The translations under genes and the position numbers were made by a program. From Armadillidium nasatum (Eukaryota; Arthropoda; Malacostraca; Isopoda; Armadillidiidae): 64,000 nucleotides of DNA. The notes beneath the pieces were generated by a model. It was not told where the DNA came from, ran no database searches, and saw only the letters and a program-made list of their open reading frames with translations. The stretch is taken from the NCBI GenBank assembly GCA_009176605.1, contig SEYY01001231.1:51233-115232 (forward strand). The letters run 5' to 3'. Positions 38,144-51,460 of this stretch are shown here, piece by piece; the stretch's first letter is position 1, and each line of letters starts with the position of its first letter.

Positions 38144-38387
38144 GGTGGACAGTAACGCGTTACATGTAACGGCGTTACGTAACGGGCGTTACAAATGTAA
38201 CGAGTAACGGTAACGCTTCAAAGGGTTTTAAAATGTAACGCTGTAACGGTAACGCTACCCCATTTTTACAAATTATAACGGGTTTTTCCGTTACTCGTTA
38301 CTCGTTACATCCTACACACGAAACTCCACTGTGTTGACATTTTTGTTTATTTTTATGGAAACGAATTTTAATTTTTCAAGATTTTTA

Positions 38388-38471
<84 letters not shown>

Positions 38472-39257
38472 GTTACTAAAAAAAAATCCTTGTCTTTCTT
38501 TTTTAATTTTATTTATGCTCAATATGGTTACTGAAAATTATTATTATTTATTATTAAGTGATTAACTATGTTTAAATAGATCTTAATTATTACTATTATT
38601 ATTATTATTATTATTATTATTATCATTATAATTACCTAACTTTACAATACATTATTACTGTCAGTTTTTTTATTATTACCATTATCATTATTAATATTAA
38701 TAATATCTACTCTTAATAACTTGAATACCGTCCAATAAAATTAAACAATGTTGAAAGAAGATCGGCTAACTAGGGTTCAAAGTGAAGCACAATTCAGATA
38801 ATCTTATACGTTTATTAATAAAATAAATTTAAAAAAATTTAAAATATGGATAATATTGTATCACTAAATTCCATAAATGTATATCATTTATTGCACTAAA
38901 TTTATATAATGAAACTTAAAAATATATATAACAATTTTAAAAACTATATTTATATTATTTGGTCAAATGATAGTAATATAAATTGCATTTTTTTAATAAA
39001 AGTTTAAAAACTGTTAGTTAATCCAATGATTTAATCGTCAGCAGTAAATATGTATACATATGATCATGTACGAAAACTGTAAACTAATAATTAAGCCCGA
39101 AACTGACCAAAAGTAACGCGTTACATGTAACGAGTAACGAGTAACGGTAACGCTTCAAAGGATTTTAAAATGTAACGATGTAACGGTAACGCTACACCTT
39201 TTCTCTCAAGTAACGAGTAACGGTAACGCTACCCAATTTCATGTAACGATGCTCATC

Positions 39258-39261
<4 letters not shown>
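38140..39261. mobile_element. hAT-like non-autonomous element with TAACG word arrays
   Basis: Tips are CAGAGGTGGAC (from 38140) and GCTCATCTCTG (to 39261), imperfect inverted termini of hAT type. TAACG occurs about ten times in the left 170 bases and twelve times in the right 140. A 65-bp block containing CGCTTCAAAGG and TTTTAAAATGTAACG is present at both ends in the same orientation (about 38198-38265 and 39139-39205). The interior is AT-rich, with a (TA)n array at 38392-38469 and a TTA array near 38582-38622, and has no transposase. Confidence 0.7.
38392..38469. repeat. (TA)n array
   Basis: Inside the TAACG element. Confidence 0.97.

Positions 39262-39351
<90 letters not shown>
39262..39351. 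repeat. (TA)n array
   Basis: Right flank of the TAACG element. Confidence 0.97.
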
Positions 39352-39355
<4 letters not shown>

Positions 39356-39699
39356 ACCGATAAAATACGTTAAAAGAGACTTTTAAGAATTCTCTCTAAA
39401 TAAGCGATAACTATTATATTATAACAATATAATAATTATATTCTTTTAAAATAAAGATGTCTACTTTTTAAAGATTATATTTGAATAAAATTGTTTAAAA
39501 TCCATGAAAAAACAAAATTCTGGTGTGAGAGTTTTACTTCCTGTAATTCAAACTCTGTTCTATTAAATTCTCAACGATTTCAAGAGTAAAACATTTAAAT
39601 AACGTACAACACATCTAAAACCAGACATACTCAGCATCATTGTGATAATCTTTACAAGGCAAGCAGAGTCACTTCTATAGTGTGTGTGTGTGTGTTTTA

Positions 39700-39702
<3 letters not shown>
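39352..39702. other. No gene seen
   Basis: AT-rich. A segment near 39600-39680 resembles 3640-3720 (shared GACTC, TTGCCTTGT and GTCTG-TTTTAG on the minus strand), suggesting a short interspersed repeat. Confidence 0.4.

Positions 39703-39788
<86 letters not shown>
39703..39788. repeat. (TA)n array
   Basis: Precedes the hAT element at 39790 and follows a TGTGTG run. Confidence 0.97.
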
Positions 39789-41362
<1,574 letters not shown>

Positions 41363-41576
41363 TCATACAAATACTTATGTTAATTAAAAATTTTGACATC
41401 AGGATGACCCAAAAGCTAAATATATCTTTAAGAAACTTTTTGCAAATAAGGCAGAAATACAAATATACATACATATATTGCATACAAATATATTTACCTC
41501 AGCAATTTTGTTAATGACTATATAAATATTATTTCTTAAAAGTTTTAAATATGTTTTAAATTTTCATATACAGTTT

Positions 41577-41672
41577 ATATCTGAGAAACTCTTATCATCT
41601 TCAGAATTTACATTTGACAAAAATATTACTGAAAACAAGAATCTTTTCAATTCGTGGAAACAGGATTGAAAA
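41577..41672 (+). other. Possible terminal exon, plus strand
   Basis: After an acceptor-like CATATACAG the sequence encodes FISEKLLSSSEFTFDKNITE and ends in TGA at 41670-41672. A similar piece follows GACATCAG at 41403 (DDPKAKYIFKKLFANKAE). Composition looks protein-like, but no donor is found for the first piece, so this is weak. Confidence 0.25.
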
Positions 41673-41684
41673 AAAAACATTTTT

Positions 41685-41689
<5 letters not shown>

Positions 41690-41766
<77 letters not shown>
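41690..41766. repeat. (TA)n array
   Basis: Separates the possible exon from a hairpin-rich GTTGCAA region. Confidence 0.97.
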
Positions 41767-41769
<3 letters not shown>

Positions 41770-41775
41770 GTATAA

Positions 41776-42071
41776 TGAGCAAAACCTCCGAAGATTGCAA
41801 CAGGGTTGCAACTGCAGAGGTCTTGCTCATCAATTGAAAATGTTGCAAAAAAAATGTTTTTGATAAAAAAAGGGGTCAAAGGGTTAATTAGGCCTAATGC
41901 ATGCAACATGCTAATGTTGCAAACCGATTTTTTGGTGGGAAAAAGCCAAAATAACGCTAAATAATGGTGGGAAATGGGTAAAAATGACTTAAAATCAATT
42001 AAGAAAACAATTTGCAAAATGTTGCAAATTTTCATAATTTGCATATTTTTGCCTATTTTTGATGGAGGGAC
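41776..42071. repeat. GTTGCAA word region with compound hairpin
   Basis: TGAGCAAAACCTC (41776-41788) pairs with GAGGTCTTGCTCA (41817-41829) with one mismatch, enclosing a second TTGCAAC/GTTGCAA palindrome. GTTGCAA recurs several times up to 42030. No gene. Confidence 0.6.
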
Positions 42072-42356
42072 TTAACCCTAGAACACGGTTGGGGGTATGA
42101 CACCCCCGACGTGATTTTCGAAAAATGTAGTTTTTATATAAAGACTCATTTAAAAAGTCTCTCGCTCAGTGTAGCTTAAGCATTTGTAATGAGAAGGTGT
42201 TTTGTCACAATTCAGTTAGTCTTGGCTATTTATTCTAGTAGTAGTAGTGGAGTTGGGGTGTAATATACCCCCGACCGTGTTACAGGGTGTAAAGTATTTA
42301 TGTACATGGTTTTAGATTATTATCGTTTTGGACAAAAAAACACAAGAAATATATAT

Positions 42357-42442
<86 letters not shown>
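42357..42442. repeat. (TA)n array
   Basis: Inside the piggyBac 5' leader; an (AAT)n run follows at 42480-42512. Confidence 0.97.
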
Positions 42443-42445
<3 letters not shown>

Positions 42446-42480
42446 GTTATACTGTTTTTCGCTTCAGGTATAGTATTGTC

Positions 42481-42512
<32 letters not shown>

Positions 42513-42513
42513 T

Positions 42514-43900
42514 ATGTCAAAGCATCCGTTTAGCGAAGATGAAATTCGTCAACATCTCGGTGATCTAAGTCTTCTTGATTTAGACGAAGATGTAGATGAT
42601 AACCTTGAATTGGAAGTAATGTACGACAGTGACCTTGATGTCGATTACATACCAACCATTTCATCTAGTGATGATAGCGAGGAAGAATATGAACCTAACG
42701 TTCAGCAAGACGGGTGAATGTCATAGTAGATCAAAAAAGGTACGACGCACATCAACTCCCAAACATAATTCAATCCAATCACCGATGCCTAGCACCAGCA
42801 GTGCTTTAGATAATCATCCAATTCCTTCTGCCTCTGCTATTCCTCAAACTCCTGCAGCTACTGTTCCATCTGTTCCTTCTACCTCTTCTGTTAGACCAAG
42901 AAGACGACGTAACCTTATCATTGACGAAGAAAATGTATCATCCATAATGCAGTTTTGCACCAGTACAATGTCCAGCACTTCTGGGTTTAGGTAGAGTTGT
43001 CGTCCACAGAAAAATCTAGAAACTAGAATAGGTCAAAGGAACATCATTCCCCCTTTTATTCCTGGTCAAACATTGCAAGTACGAAGTGCAACAACTGAAA
43101 AATGCTTTGAGTTACTTTTTGATGACACCATAATTATAGAGACTGTTCACTGGACAAACCAGAGAATTCGACTAATTTTGCAGAATTATTCCACAGATAA
43201 GAAAGTATTTTTTTAAACAGTTTTCTGAAATAAAAGCTCTTTTAGGGTCGCTAATATTTAGTGGTTGTCAGAAAGACAATCATTTGAGGACCAGAGAAAT
43301 GTGGAATCCAATTTCAGGTCCATCTCTGTACCGTGCTGGGATATCCGAGGAACACTTTAAACACTCTCCGATTCGATGACTCGAACACAAGGGTAGCAAG
43401 GCAAGAAAACGATAGGCTTGCTGCCATTAGAAGCATTTGGGACGCCTTCATAGCAAACTGTGGAAAATGTATATTCCTAATGAAAACATAACTGTAGACG
43501 AACAGCTGCTGTCGTGTAGAGGGAACTGTTCTTTCAGAATGTACATTCCAAATAAAACAGCAAAATATGGAATCAAAATCTTTTCAGCTAATGACAAAAA
43601 AGCAAATATTTATTGGGAGCTATACCATATCTAAGAAAGCTTGGGACACCAATTCCCGATAATGTAAGCCTAGGCCATTTTTTTTACGAAAGAACTTACC
43701 AAACCCAATCACCGCACAAATAGAAATGTAACCAAAGACAACTGGTTTACATCCGTTCCATTAGCCGCTGATCTCCTCAACAACAGTGGCATGACAATTG
43801 TAGGAATGATGAAAGCAAATAAAACAGAAGTACCAATAGCGATGAAAGATAAACAAAAACGAAGATTAGGGTCAATTGCTTTCTTATTCACTCATGAAAT
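42514..43900 (+). pseudogene. piggyBac-like transposase, frameshifted and truncated
   Basis: ATG 42514 begins MSKHPFSEDEIRQHLGDLSL with a strongly acidic N-terminus. A frameshift near 42700 continues into Ser/Pro-rich sequence with VRPRRRRN. The catalytic domain is in pieces: SGCQKDNHLRTREMWNP (about 43260), LRFDDSNTRVARQENDRLAA (the first catalytic Asp lies in this RFDD region), YIPNENITVDEQLLSCRGNC (second Asp), RMYIPNKTAKYGIKIF, and DNWFTSVPLAADLL (third Asp) near 43740. The motif order is that of piggyBac transposases, which excise and insert at TTAA. The Cys-rich C-terminus is not present before the gap. Confidence 0.88.
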
Positions 43901-44000
43901 NNNNNNNNNNNNNNNNNNNNNNNNNNNNNNNNNNNNNNNNNNNNNNNNNNNNNNNNNNNNNNNNNNNNNNNNNNNNNNNNNNNNNNNNNNNNNNNNNNNN
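43901..44000. other. Assembly gap (100 N)
   Basis: A gap of exactly 100 N between the piggyBac transposase and a LINE 3' fragment; distance and order across it are not proven. Confidence 1.
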
Positions 44001-44405
44001 ATCAACTCTCCGCTCTTACTAACTCTCTTCAATCTCTTTCTGCCCGTCGAATTGTTGCGTCACTCTCTCTTTACTATCGCTATTACAACGGACACTGCTC
44101 TTCTGAACTCTCTCGTCGTATACCTCCTCCATTGAGAAGAGCTCGTGCGACACGCCTTTCTACACATTCTCATCCTTTCTCTGTCCAACTCTCCGACCCC
44201 AGACTTAACCGCTATGCTCAGTCTTATATATACTCTATTGGTAAAGTCTGGAACACACTCCCTTCATCTGTTTTCCCAACTTCCTTTGACTTGCATACTT
44301 TCAAACGCCGTGTATCTGGACACGTCGGCCACCATCGACCATGATAATAGATCTTTCCCAACTCCGGTGGAATTTGGTAGGCCTCTGGCCTTTGTCCACC
44401 GGAGG

Positions 44406-44441
<36 letters not shown>
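44001..44441 (+). pseudogene. Jockey/CR1-like LINE 3' end with poly(A)
   Basis: C-terminal ORF2 of the LINE family at 35057: RIPPPLRRARATRLSTHSHP, then KVWNTLPSSVFPTSFDLHTF, ending at a TGA. One frameshift near 44130. The 3' UTR forms a 9-bp perfect hairpin CTCCGGTGG (44362-44370)/CCACCGGAG (44396-44404) and ends in about 30 A. The second LINE family starts directly after the A run. Confidence 0.9.
44362..44404 (+). other. LINE 3'-terminal RNA hairpin (copy 2)
   Basis: Perfect nine-pair stem just before the poly(A) tail. Compared with 36559-36601 one pair changes C-G to T-A. Confidence 0.6.
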
Positions 44442-44445
<4 letters not shown>

Positions 44446-46274
44446 ACCAACCAATCACACACTACTAACACTAATAAAAAACAATATAATGTACCACAAT
44501 ACAACTACTGACATAACAAACCTAAACGATCCCATTCTGAACATACAATCTTTCAAAATCTTAGTCAACAACACCACACACACCATAATAAACATTTACA
44601 TCCCCCATCCTACATCAGTATGCTGTCCAAACAATTATAAACCAAATCTAGCACCTCTGAACATAATCACCAACCTAATCATAGGATGCGATTTCAACGC
44701 CCACCACTCAGCATGGTACCAAGACTACCCAACAGACCCCAGAGGAACACACATCCTAGATACACTGGAAATATTAAACATTTTAAAATACAAAAACCTA
44801 CCTACCCGACTACCCCAATAAGCCAATCAATCTCCATCAGCTCCTGACATAACCTTCTCATCACCATCCCTCCATACAAACCTCACATGGAAAACAGAAA
44901 TAGACCTCACAACCGATCATATCCCCATTATAATTACATACACAGTCGCTAAACACATATACCCCAAGAAAACAACAACATTCACAAACTACAAAAAAGC
45001 AAACTGGACAAACTTCACTCACCACATAGAAACACATTTAACTCAACAAGAAATAACCAACACACATTCTCTACATTCAGCCATCAACTCCACCAAAATA
45101 ATACACAAAGCATCCCACTTATACATACCCAAGGGCTACAGGAAACACTACAACCCCTCTCCTACACCAGAAATCTGCAACCTTATAAAGAAAAAGAAAC
45201 CAACTCCTACAACATAGATCACACACAACAGACATCACCATACAACTAAACACCCTACATGTACAAATCTCAGCACTAATTTCAAATCACAAAACAAACA
45301 AATTCAAGAATACCTACAAAACAACCTAACAAACCCCAATGATAAAAGACCATATCAGGTAATCAAATGACTACACAACTTCCAAAACAATCCTCCAACA
45401 CTAAACGAAGCCTTATAAGAAAACAACAACACTCTTCCTTCACCCAAACAACACTGCAATATTCTCGCTCAGCACTACTCAAACATCTCCTATAAACCCA
45501 CACACAACAATAGGAAAATAATCTGACAGCTCAAACACACACACTTAGAAAACAATCCAAACCCCCACTTCTCTTACCAGGACACTACCCAGCGAATCAA
45601 AACACTCAAAAACTCCCCAGCTACAGGCCCAGATAGCATCTCAAATTTACATCTAAAATACCTAGGACCCAAAGCTACAACATACCTAACCCAAATATAC
45701 AACAAATCTTACACATACAACTTCATACCTGCAATATGGAAGAAGGCAATAATTAAACCCAAACTAAAACCCAGGAAAGACCCAAACCTCACATCTTCAT
45801 ACCGCCTGATCTCTCTCCTATCCACACTATGCAAACTCTTAGAAAAACTCATTCATTAAAAAATCCAACCACTCATGCAAACCCCACAATTTCAAAACGG
45901 ATTAAAGAAATTCCACTCAACCACCACGGCCTTCATCACTATCTCTAAAAACATAATAAATGGCCTCAACAAAAAACTATCCCACAGGACCCAATTTATT
46001 GACATTGACATCGACATCAACAAAGCCTTTGATACAGTCCCTAAACACAACTTCATACAAAAAATCCTACACTCACCTATACCCAACAATTATAAAAAAT
46101 GGATTTCCAATTTCCTCTCTGACCATACAGCTCAAGTCTCCAACAAAAAACATCTTTCAAAAACAGTAACACTAAGAAATGGTGTCCCACAGGGAGCCAT
46201 CCTATCCCCTCTATTATTTAATCTGTACACAGCAGACCTACCCACCCCACAAACTCCAGATATAAAACTAATAA
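44442..46274 (+). pseudogene. Second LINE family: endonuclease and RT N-terminal half
   Basis: The start lies within the apurinic-type endonuclease (IIGCDFNAHHSAWYQDYPTD, near 44680), followed by a decayed linker and the RT. RT motifs: FRPISLLST-like block near 45800, DIDINKAFDTVPKHNFIQKI, RNGVPQGAILSPLLFNLYTA. Sequence ends at 46274, just before the catalytic YADD, where the LTR of Gypsy element 3 begins. The minus-strand copy at 12780-13967 shows how the sequence would continue. A 3' end of this family type in the same orientation lies at 53110, beyond the Gypsy element. Confidence 0.85.
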
Positions 46275-47106
46275 TGTGGTGGTCTTTCTTTCTGCTGGGT
46301 TTTATCCAGCAGAGTGTCTCTGCCCCATCTGTTTGTATATTTTTGTTCCTCCTCCCCACTCATCCAGGTGGTGAGTGGGGTGTATGGATGATTTTTTTTT
46401 GTAGCTAGAAGTGTTTGTTTGTTTACTATATTGTTAATGTTTTTCAGATCAAAAGCAGAGAAAATTTTGAAAGTTATTTTTTTTGTTTATGTTTACTAAT
46501 TTTTCATAAATATGAGTTGCTAAAGCAACCTTTTTAAGGGGCAGAATGTCCCCAGAGTAAGAAATCCAAAGGATCCCATGAGTTTTATTTTTACATAGAA
46601 GTATGTAAGTATATTTTAAAATCTTTTCTTCTTCTAATCTTTTGAATGTTTGCAGGTCTTTTCATTTTTGCTATATTGCTTATTTTTGCGTGTTTGAGGA
46701 AGAGGATGATGCTTGCAGATTTAACACTACATAAACATTTTTTTCCCTTTTAATTACTAACCTCAATATGTTGGAATGACTTCGGCCTATGAATGAGTGA
46801 GAAAATGTGTTATGCATGACTAATTACCACACTTGCCACCCAGTTGTCCATTACCGCTTGCTTCCGCTTATTGCATACTTCGCCGACCTAATATGTCTGG
46901 GAAAATCATAGCCTCTCATATTTGAATATTAAGAAAGAAAGAAAAACACGATACTAAGAGGAAGAGCATTTATTGGGTTAGTATACATTTTGTTTATTTA
47001 TCTATTTGGTATAAGAGAAAGTAGTTTTTTTTTGTTGTTGTTGTAGAAAATTTCCTGCCTTCAAGAGAGCCCCACTTTTCTGTCCAGAGAAAAAAAATCT
47101 GCGACA
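46275..47106 (+). mobile_element. 5' LTR of Gypsy element 3
   Basis: About 832 bp from TGTGGTGG, the first base not matching the LINE, to GCGACA seven bases before the primer-binding site. TG...CA ends fit an LTR. No 3' LTR is present in the window. Confidence 0.7.
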
Positions 47107-47113
47107 TATTTTT

Positions 47114-47131
47114 TGGCGCCTGAACAGGGAC
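47114..47131 (+). promoter_or_regulatory. tRNA-Lys-type primer-binding site, Gypsy element 3
   Basis: TGGCGCCTGAACAGGGAC, one base different from the site at 57151. Confidence 0.9.
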
Positions 47132-47163
47132 GCTTTTGAGGAGCGGAGTGAAAGTTTGCCAAG

Positions 47164-48863
47164 ATGGAGAAGTATGAAAAGTTGTTGGAGGAGAATCAGA
47201 AGTTACAAGGGCTCTATGAAAGAGAGAGAGAGAACAGCGAGAGAAGTTAGAGCTGGAGAATGCTGAATTGTTACGAAAGTTAGAACAGATGGGTGAGAAT
47301 CTGAAACAAATGGAAAGGGAAAATAAGGAAAGGTTTGCCAGTATTGAATCTCAAGTGGCTCGAATGGCTTTGCTTGAGGAACGAATGAATATGACTGGTT
47401 TCCCAAATGAACAGGAGGAAGGAGCAGTAGGGGGTTCTAAGACCGTAAGAGATAAAGAAGAAAAAAATGTACATTCTACTCCCAAGGAAGAAAATCCTGA
47501 TTACGGTAATGTATTGGTGAAAGAAAGTAGAAAACCACGTGAAAAGCACATGAGTAGGAAACAAAGAAAAGCTTTGAGGAAAGAAAGGAAGAAGAAACTG
47601 TGTTAGTGCTGATGATTTCTTGGATAGTGAGGAGAAGCAGGGCAAGGAATGCAGGAATGAGTATGCTAGTTATGAAGAAGAGAGTGATTCGGAGAGTGAG
47701 AGTTCAAGTATGGAAGTGCATAAGGGTATTTTAATCAGAGAGGTTCCTAGGATAGAAAAGTTTAACGTATACAGTAGTAGGAATGTGAATGAGTTTTTAG
47801 AGGAATTTGAAAATTATTGTAGGCACAAGTACCCAGATCATCCTGGATATTGGGTGAAAGAGTTAGGAGAATGTATGGAGGGAAGAATTTTAGAATTTTA
47901 TAGGAATATGACGTGTGTATGTCCAGTAAAGTATGATATTGTGAAAGAGCGTGTATGTGATCAGGTCGCAAGAATCAGAGGAAGTATTAGATTTAAAAGA
48001 AAGTATGATTTTGAGAAAGTAAGGATGTTGAAAAGAGAATTTAGATAGTTATGCTCATAGGCTGGAGACACTTGCAAGAAAGAAGTATGGAAATGAGGGA
48101 ATAGATGAATCAAAAACGTTAGTAAGAAAGTTTTTGGATACTGTACCAGAACAAGTGGCTGAATGGTTTCACTTAAAAAGGAAAGAAAAATGCGTTTGGG
48201 GTCTGAAAGGTTAAAATGGGGTGAGATTTTAGAAATGTTAGAAGATAGACCTTTTGATGAGGAAGGGAAATATTACTCTAAAATTAAGGACAAATTGGAA
48301 GTGTACAGATGGGGAGGAGTTTTAGTCCAGGTGGGTATGATAAGCGGAGTGAAAGAGGAGGAAAACAGACAGGGAATGCACAACTGAATGCTGGTTTGCC
48401 AGTTTACAAGTCTTATAGGGATGCAATGATGGACACCTCATTGGAAGATGTAGTTGCAAGAGTAGTTATGCAATGTTTAGGAGAGATGAATGTAGGAATA
48501 GGGGGTAGGGATATTGGGGGATATGACAACAAGACTGAGAATGGTAGAAGTAATCAAGAAAGGGGAGTTGAGAGACCTGCAGTATTTTATGGAAATGGAA
48601 TAGGATTAAGCAGTCCAAGAATGAATGAAAATGAAATGAATTGGAATGAATGGCAGCAGGTTAGATGTAGCTATTGTAAGAGACCTGGCCATACAATAGC
48701 TGCGTGTAGAAAACGAATGAAAGTTTGTTTTGGTTGTGGTAGAGCAGGGCATTTTGTTTATCAATGTATGAATTCTAAGAGTAGATGTTTTGAATGTGAA
48801 CAGCTGGGGCATGTTAGAATGTTTTGTCCAATATTAGTGAATGGGGGGAATCCAGGCAATTAG
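47164..48863 (+). pseudogene. Gypsy element 3 gag, few frameshifts
   Basis: Starts at ATG 47164 with a Glu/Lys/Asn-rich coiled coil (LLEENQKLQGLYERERE, then ELLRKLEQMGENLKQMEREN). A basic stretch (KQRKALRKERKKK) follows, then a frameshift near 47590, a capsid-like region (VNEFLEEFENYCRHKYPDHP), and frameshifts near 48045 and 48310. The nucleocapsid has three knuckles: CSYCKRPGHTIAACRK, CFGCGRAGHFVYQC and CFECEQLGHVRMFC. It differs from elements 1, 2 and 4, so this is a separate Gypsy lineage that shares the lysine-tRNA primer. Confidence 0.85.
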
Positions 48864-49138
48864 GCAATTAGCACCAGGGGTGAGCTACCCAGCGGCTCAT
48901 CCACCAGGACAGCAAGTTATAAAGCCTTTTCCTCAACATCCTCAGGCGAGTCAGCCTAGGCTTCCCTGTCTGCCGGCTTCCCAACAAGAAGAAAGAGACC
49001 ATCAGTTGGGTACTGGGTCGGGAAACATATAGAAGTGGGGTCCAAGAGTACGTGTAGGGCACTGAAAATAAGTGAGACTGAAAGAGATATGACAGTAAGT
49101 TTAGCAATTATGAATGTTTTTTTTTTGGAATAAATGCT

Positions 49139-51460
49139 GATATAAAACCTAGTCATTGCATGAGTGTGAGAGTGAAAATAAGAGGAGTAGAAGGTGATGC
49201 TTTGTTAGATAGTGGGTGCAGTAAGAATTTAATATTCAGGGACATGTTTGAAAGAGTTCAGTTTTGTGTGGTTCAGTTGAGAGATATGAATGGAGAAAAA
49301 ATAAGAGGGCTTGGTATGGTGCCTGTTAATATTTTGGGATTTATGTTAAAACAAGTAAGTATGGCAGGGGTTCCTATGAAAGAGTGTGAGTACTTTGTAT
49401 TAGATAAGATAGTGGTAAGTACTATGTTATTTTAGGGGCCAAATTTCTTAAGGAAAATAGGTTGATTATAGATACAGCAAGAAGATGTATCACAGGGAAG
49501 GGTCCAGAAAAGGGTGAAGAGTGGGGAATTTATTTAAAGTCCCCATCAAAGAAAGACCGACAGTTTTTGAAAGGATATCAGGTGTATGCAAGTGAAAATG
49601 TTAAGCTGGATACAAATGCACCAATGAAAGTTAAAGTTGAATGGCAGAATGATGCTAGAGATCGTTTGATTGAAGGTCAAATGATTATGATAGATGGTAG
49701 TTATGCTAAGGTGAAAATTAAAAGGGTGGTTCATGTGTATGATGAGATTTTGAATGTGGATGACCCATTTGTTTTTGTTTATGTACAAGTGAGACCAGAA
49801 AAGAGAGGACACAAGGTTAGGGCAATTCAAAAAGGTGACTTCTTAGGACAAATGTATACTGTTATAGATGAATATGATTTGAATGAAGGCTTAGATAAAA
49901 CAATGTATGAATGCTATGTGAGAGATAATGGTGAGGGGTCCTTGTCAAAAATGGAAAGAGAATGGACACAAGAGAACTTGCTGAGTGAGTTGGATATAGG
50001 AAATCATTTAACTGATAAGGAGAAAAAATGATTAAAACTTTGTATGAATGTAGGCAGGTGTTGAGTAAGGGTGATGATGAAATTGGAAATGCTAGGTTGC
50101 CTGAATTTAGAATTGTACTGACAGACTCTACTTCTATTTACCAACGACCACGACGGTTTCCAAAGCCAGTATCTGACAAGATTGAAATGCAGTGTGAAGA
50201 GTTAGTGAAAGTAGGGGTTTTGCAAGAAAGTGAATCACCATGGAACAGCCCAATTGTACCCATCCGAAAGCCTGATAGAAGTTTGCAATTGTGTGTAGAC
50301 TATAGAAAGGTGAATGAAAGAATTGTGAAAGATAGATTTCCTATGTGCATGATTTCTGAATGTGTGTTTTCAATGTATGGGATGAAAGTGTTTATAAAGA
50401 TGGATTTGGTTAGAGGTTATTATCAGATGCCACTATAGAAATCAGCTCGACCTGTGACAGCTTTTTCGACTGCATGAAAACATTATGAATGGAAGTGATT
50501 GTCTTTTGGGTTAGCTAATGCACCGGCAGTATTTCAGAGAGCAATTGGGGGTTTATTGAGTAAATGGATGAATAATGTGTTAGTGTTTATAGATGATATC
50601 CTGATTATGACTGAGACGTATGAAGAGCATTTGAGATTGATGAAAGATGTACTTGAAACTTTAGAGGCAATTGGGGTAAAAGTGAAGCCTGTAAAGTGTG
50701 AATGGTTTAAGAAGAAAGTTGAGTTTCTAGGGCATATTGTGAGTGAGTCTGGACTTCGGAAGTCTCCAAAGTACATGGAAAAAGTAAGGGAGTTTCCGAG
50801 GCCCTGAACAGTACGAGTTAAAATCATTTTTAGGATTAATTGAGTTTCAGCGAAAATTTATCGAGGGGTGTTCAGGGATTGCTAAGCCTTTGATGGAATT
50901 GACTGGAATGAAAGGTAAGACTGTGCTAGTATGAGATGAGAGAATGATTGAAGCATTTGAGAAGCTGAAAGAATGTGTAATGAATGATTTGGAACTGGCT
51001 TATCCAGATTATAGTTTGAATGCTAATTCCCTAGAGCTCTTTACCGATGCTAGTGGATTTTGTATGGGAGGATGGTTATCACAAGTACAAGAGATGAATG
51101 GTCAGGAAGTTAGAAGAGTGATTGGATATGTATCAAAGGCCTTCAGTACTGCTGAAAGAAAGTATTCTAGTATTGAGCGAGAGTTGGCTGCTATTAGGTT
51201 GTGTGAATGCATTTAAAGGATTTTTGTATGGTGTGAAATTTATTGTTCGAATGGATCATCAGCCTTTGGTATATTTGCATCGTATGAAAACTGTGGATAA
51301 TAGGATTGCTAGAACAAAAGAGGATTTGAGTGAGTTTGATTATGAGATTGTATATACTCCAGGTGAAAGAAATGTGATTGCAGATGGATTATCACGAATG
51401 ACCAGAACACATGATGAAGTAGAAGTGAGTGTGGATCCTGAATATTTGCCCAAAGTGTGA
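49139..51460 (+). pseudogene. Gypsy element 3 pol: protease, RT, RNase H
   Basis: Protease near 49160-49480: DALLDSGCSKNLIF (DSG active site) and, after a frameshift, FLKENRLIIDTARR. A spacer domain follows (49500-50030). RT: ESPWNSPIVPIRKPDRSLQL, KVFIKMDLVRGYYQMPL (broken by a stop at 50436), SFGLANAPAVFQRAIGGLL and the catalytic VFIDDILIM, where IDD replaces the more usual LDD. The RT thumb has FLGHIVSESGLRKSP. RNase H: ELFTDASGFCMGGWL, SSIERELAAI and ADGLSRM near 51390. Compared with elements 1 and 4 the reading frame is better preserved, with about five breaks. Confidence 0.88.

Larger units (their letters stand above)
42072..43900 (+). mobile_element. piggyBac-like transposon, right end in assembly gap
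   Basis: A TTAA target (42072-42075) is followed by CCCTAGAACACGGTTGGGGG, close to the CCCTAGAA tip of piggyBac elements. An inverted internal copy lies at 42266-42287 with three differences in 22. A (TA)n array and an AAT array sit in the 5' leader. The transposase follows and is lost in the gap at 43901. Confidence 0.85.

Noticed and set aside
38140-39261. TAACG arrays as telomeric repeats
   Set aside because: The words are interspersed, run at both ends of a bounded 1.1-kb element, and lie in interior DNA.
44224-44504. Minus-strand frames with poly-Phe
   Set aside because: They come from the poly(A) tail of the LINE at 44412-44441 and its complement.
48841-49032. A separate small protein after gag of element 3
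   Set aside because: It is an out-of-frame continuation across the gag/pol linker; no motif is recognisable.
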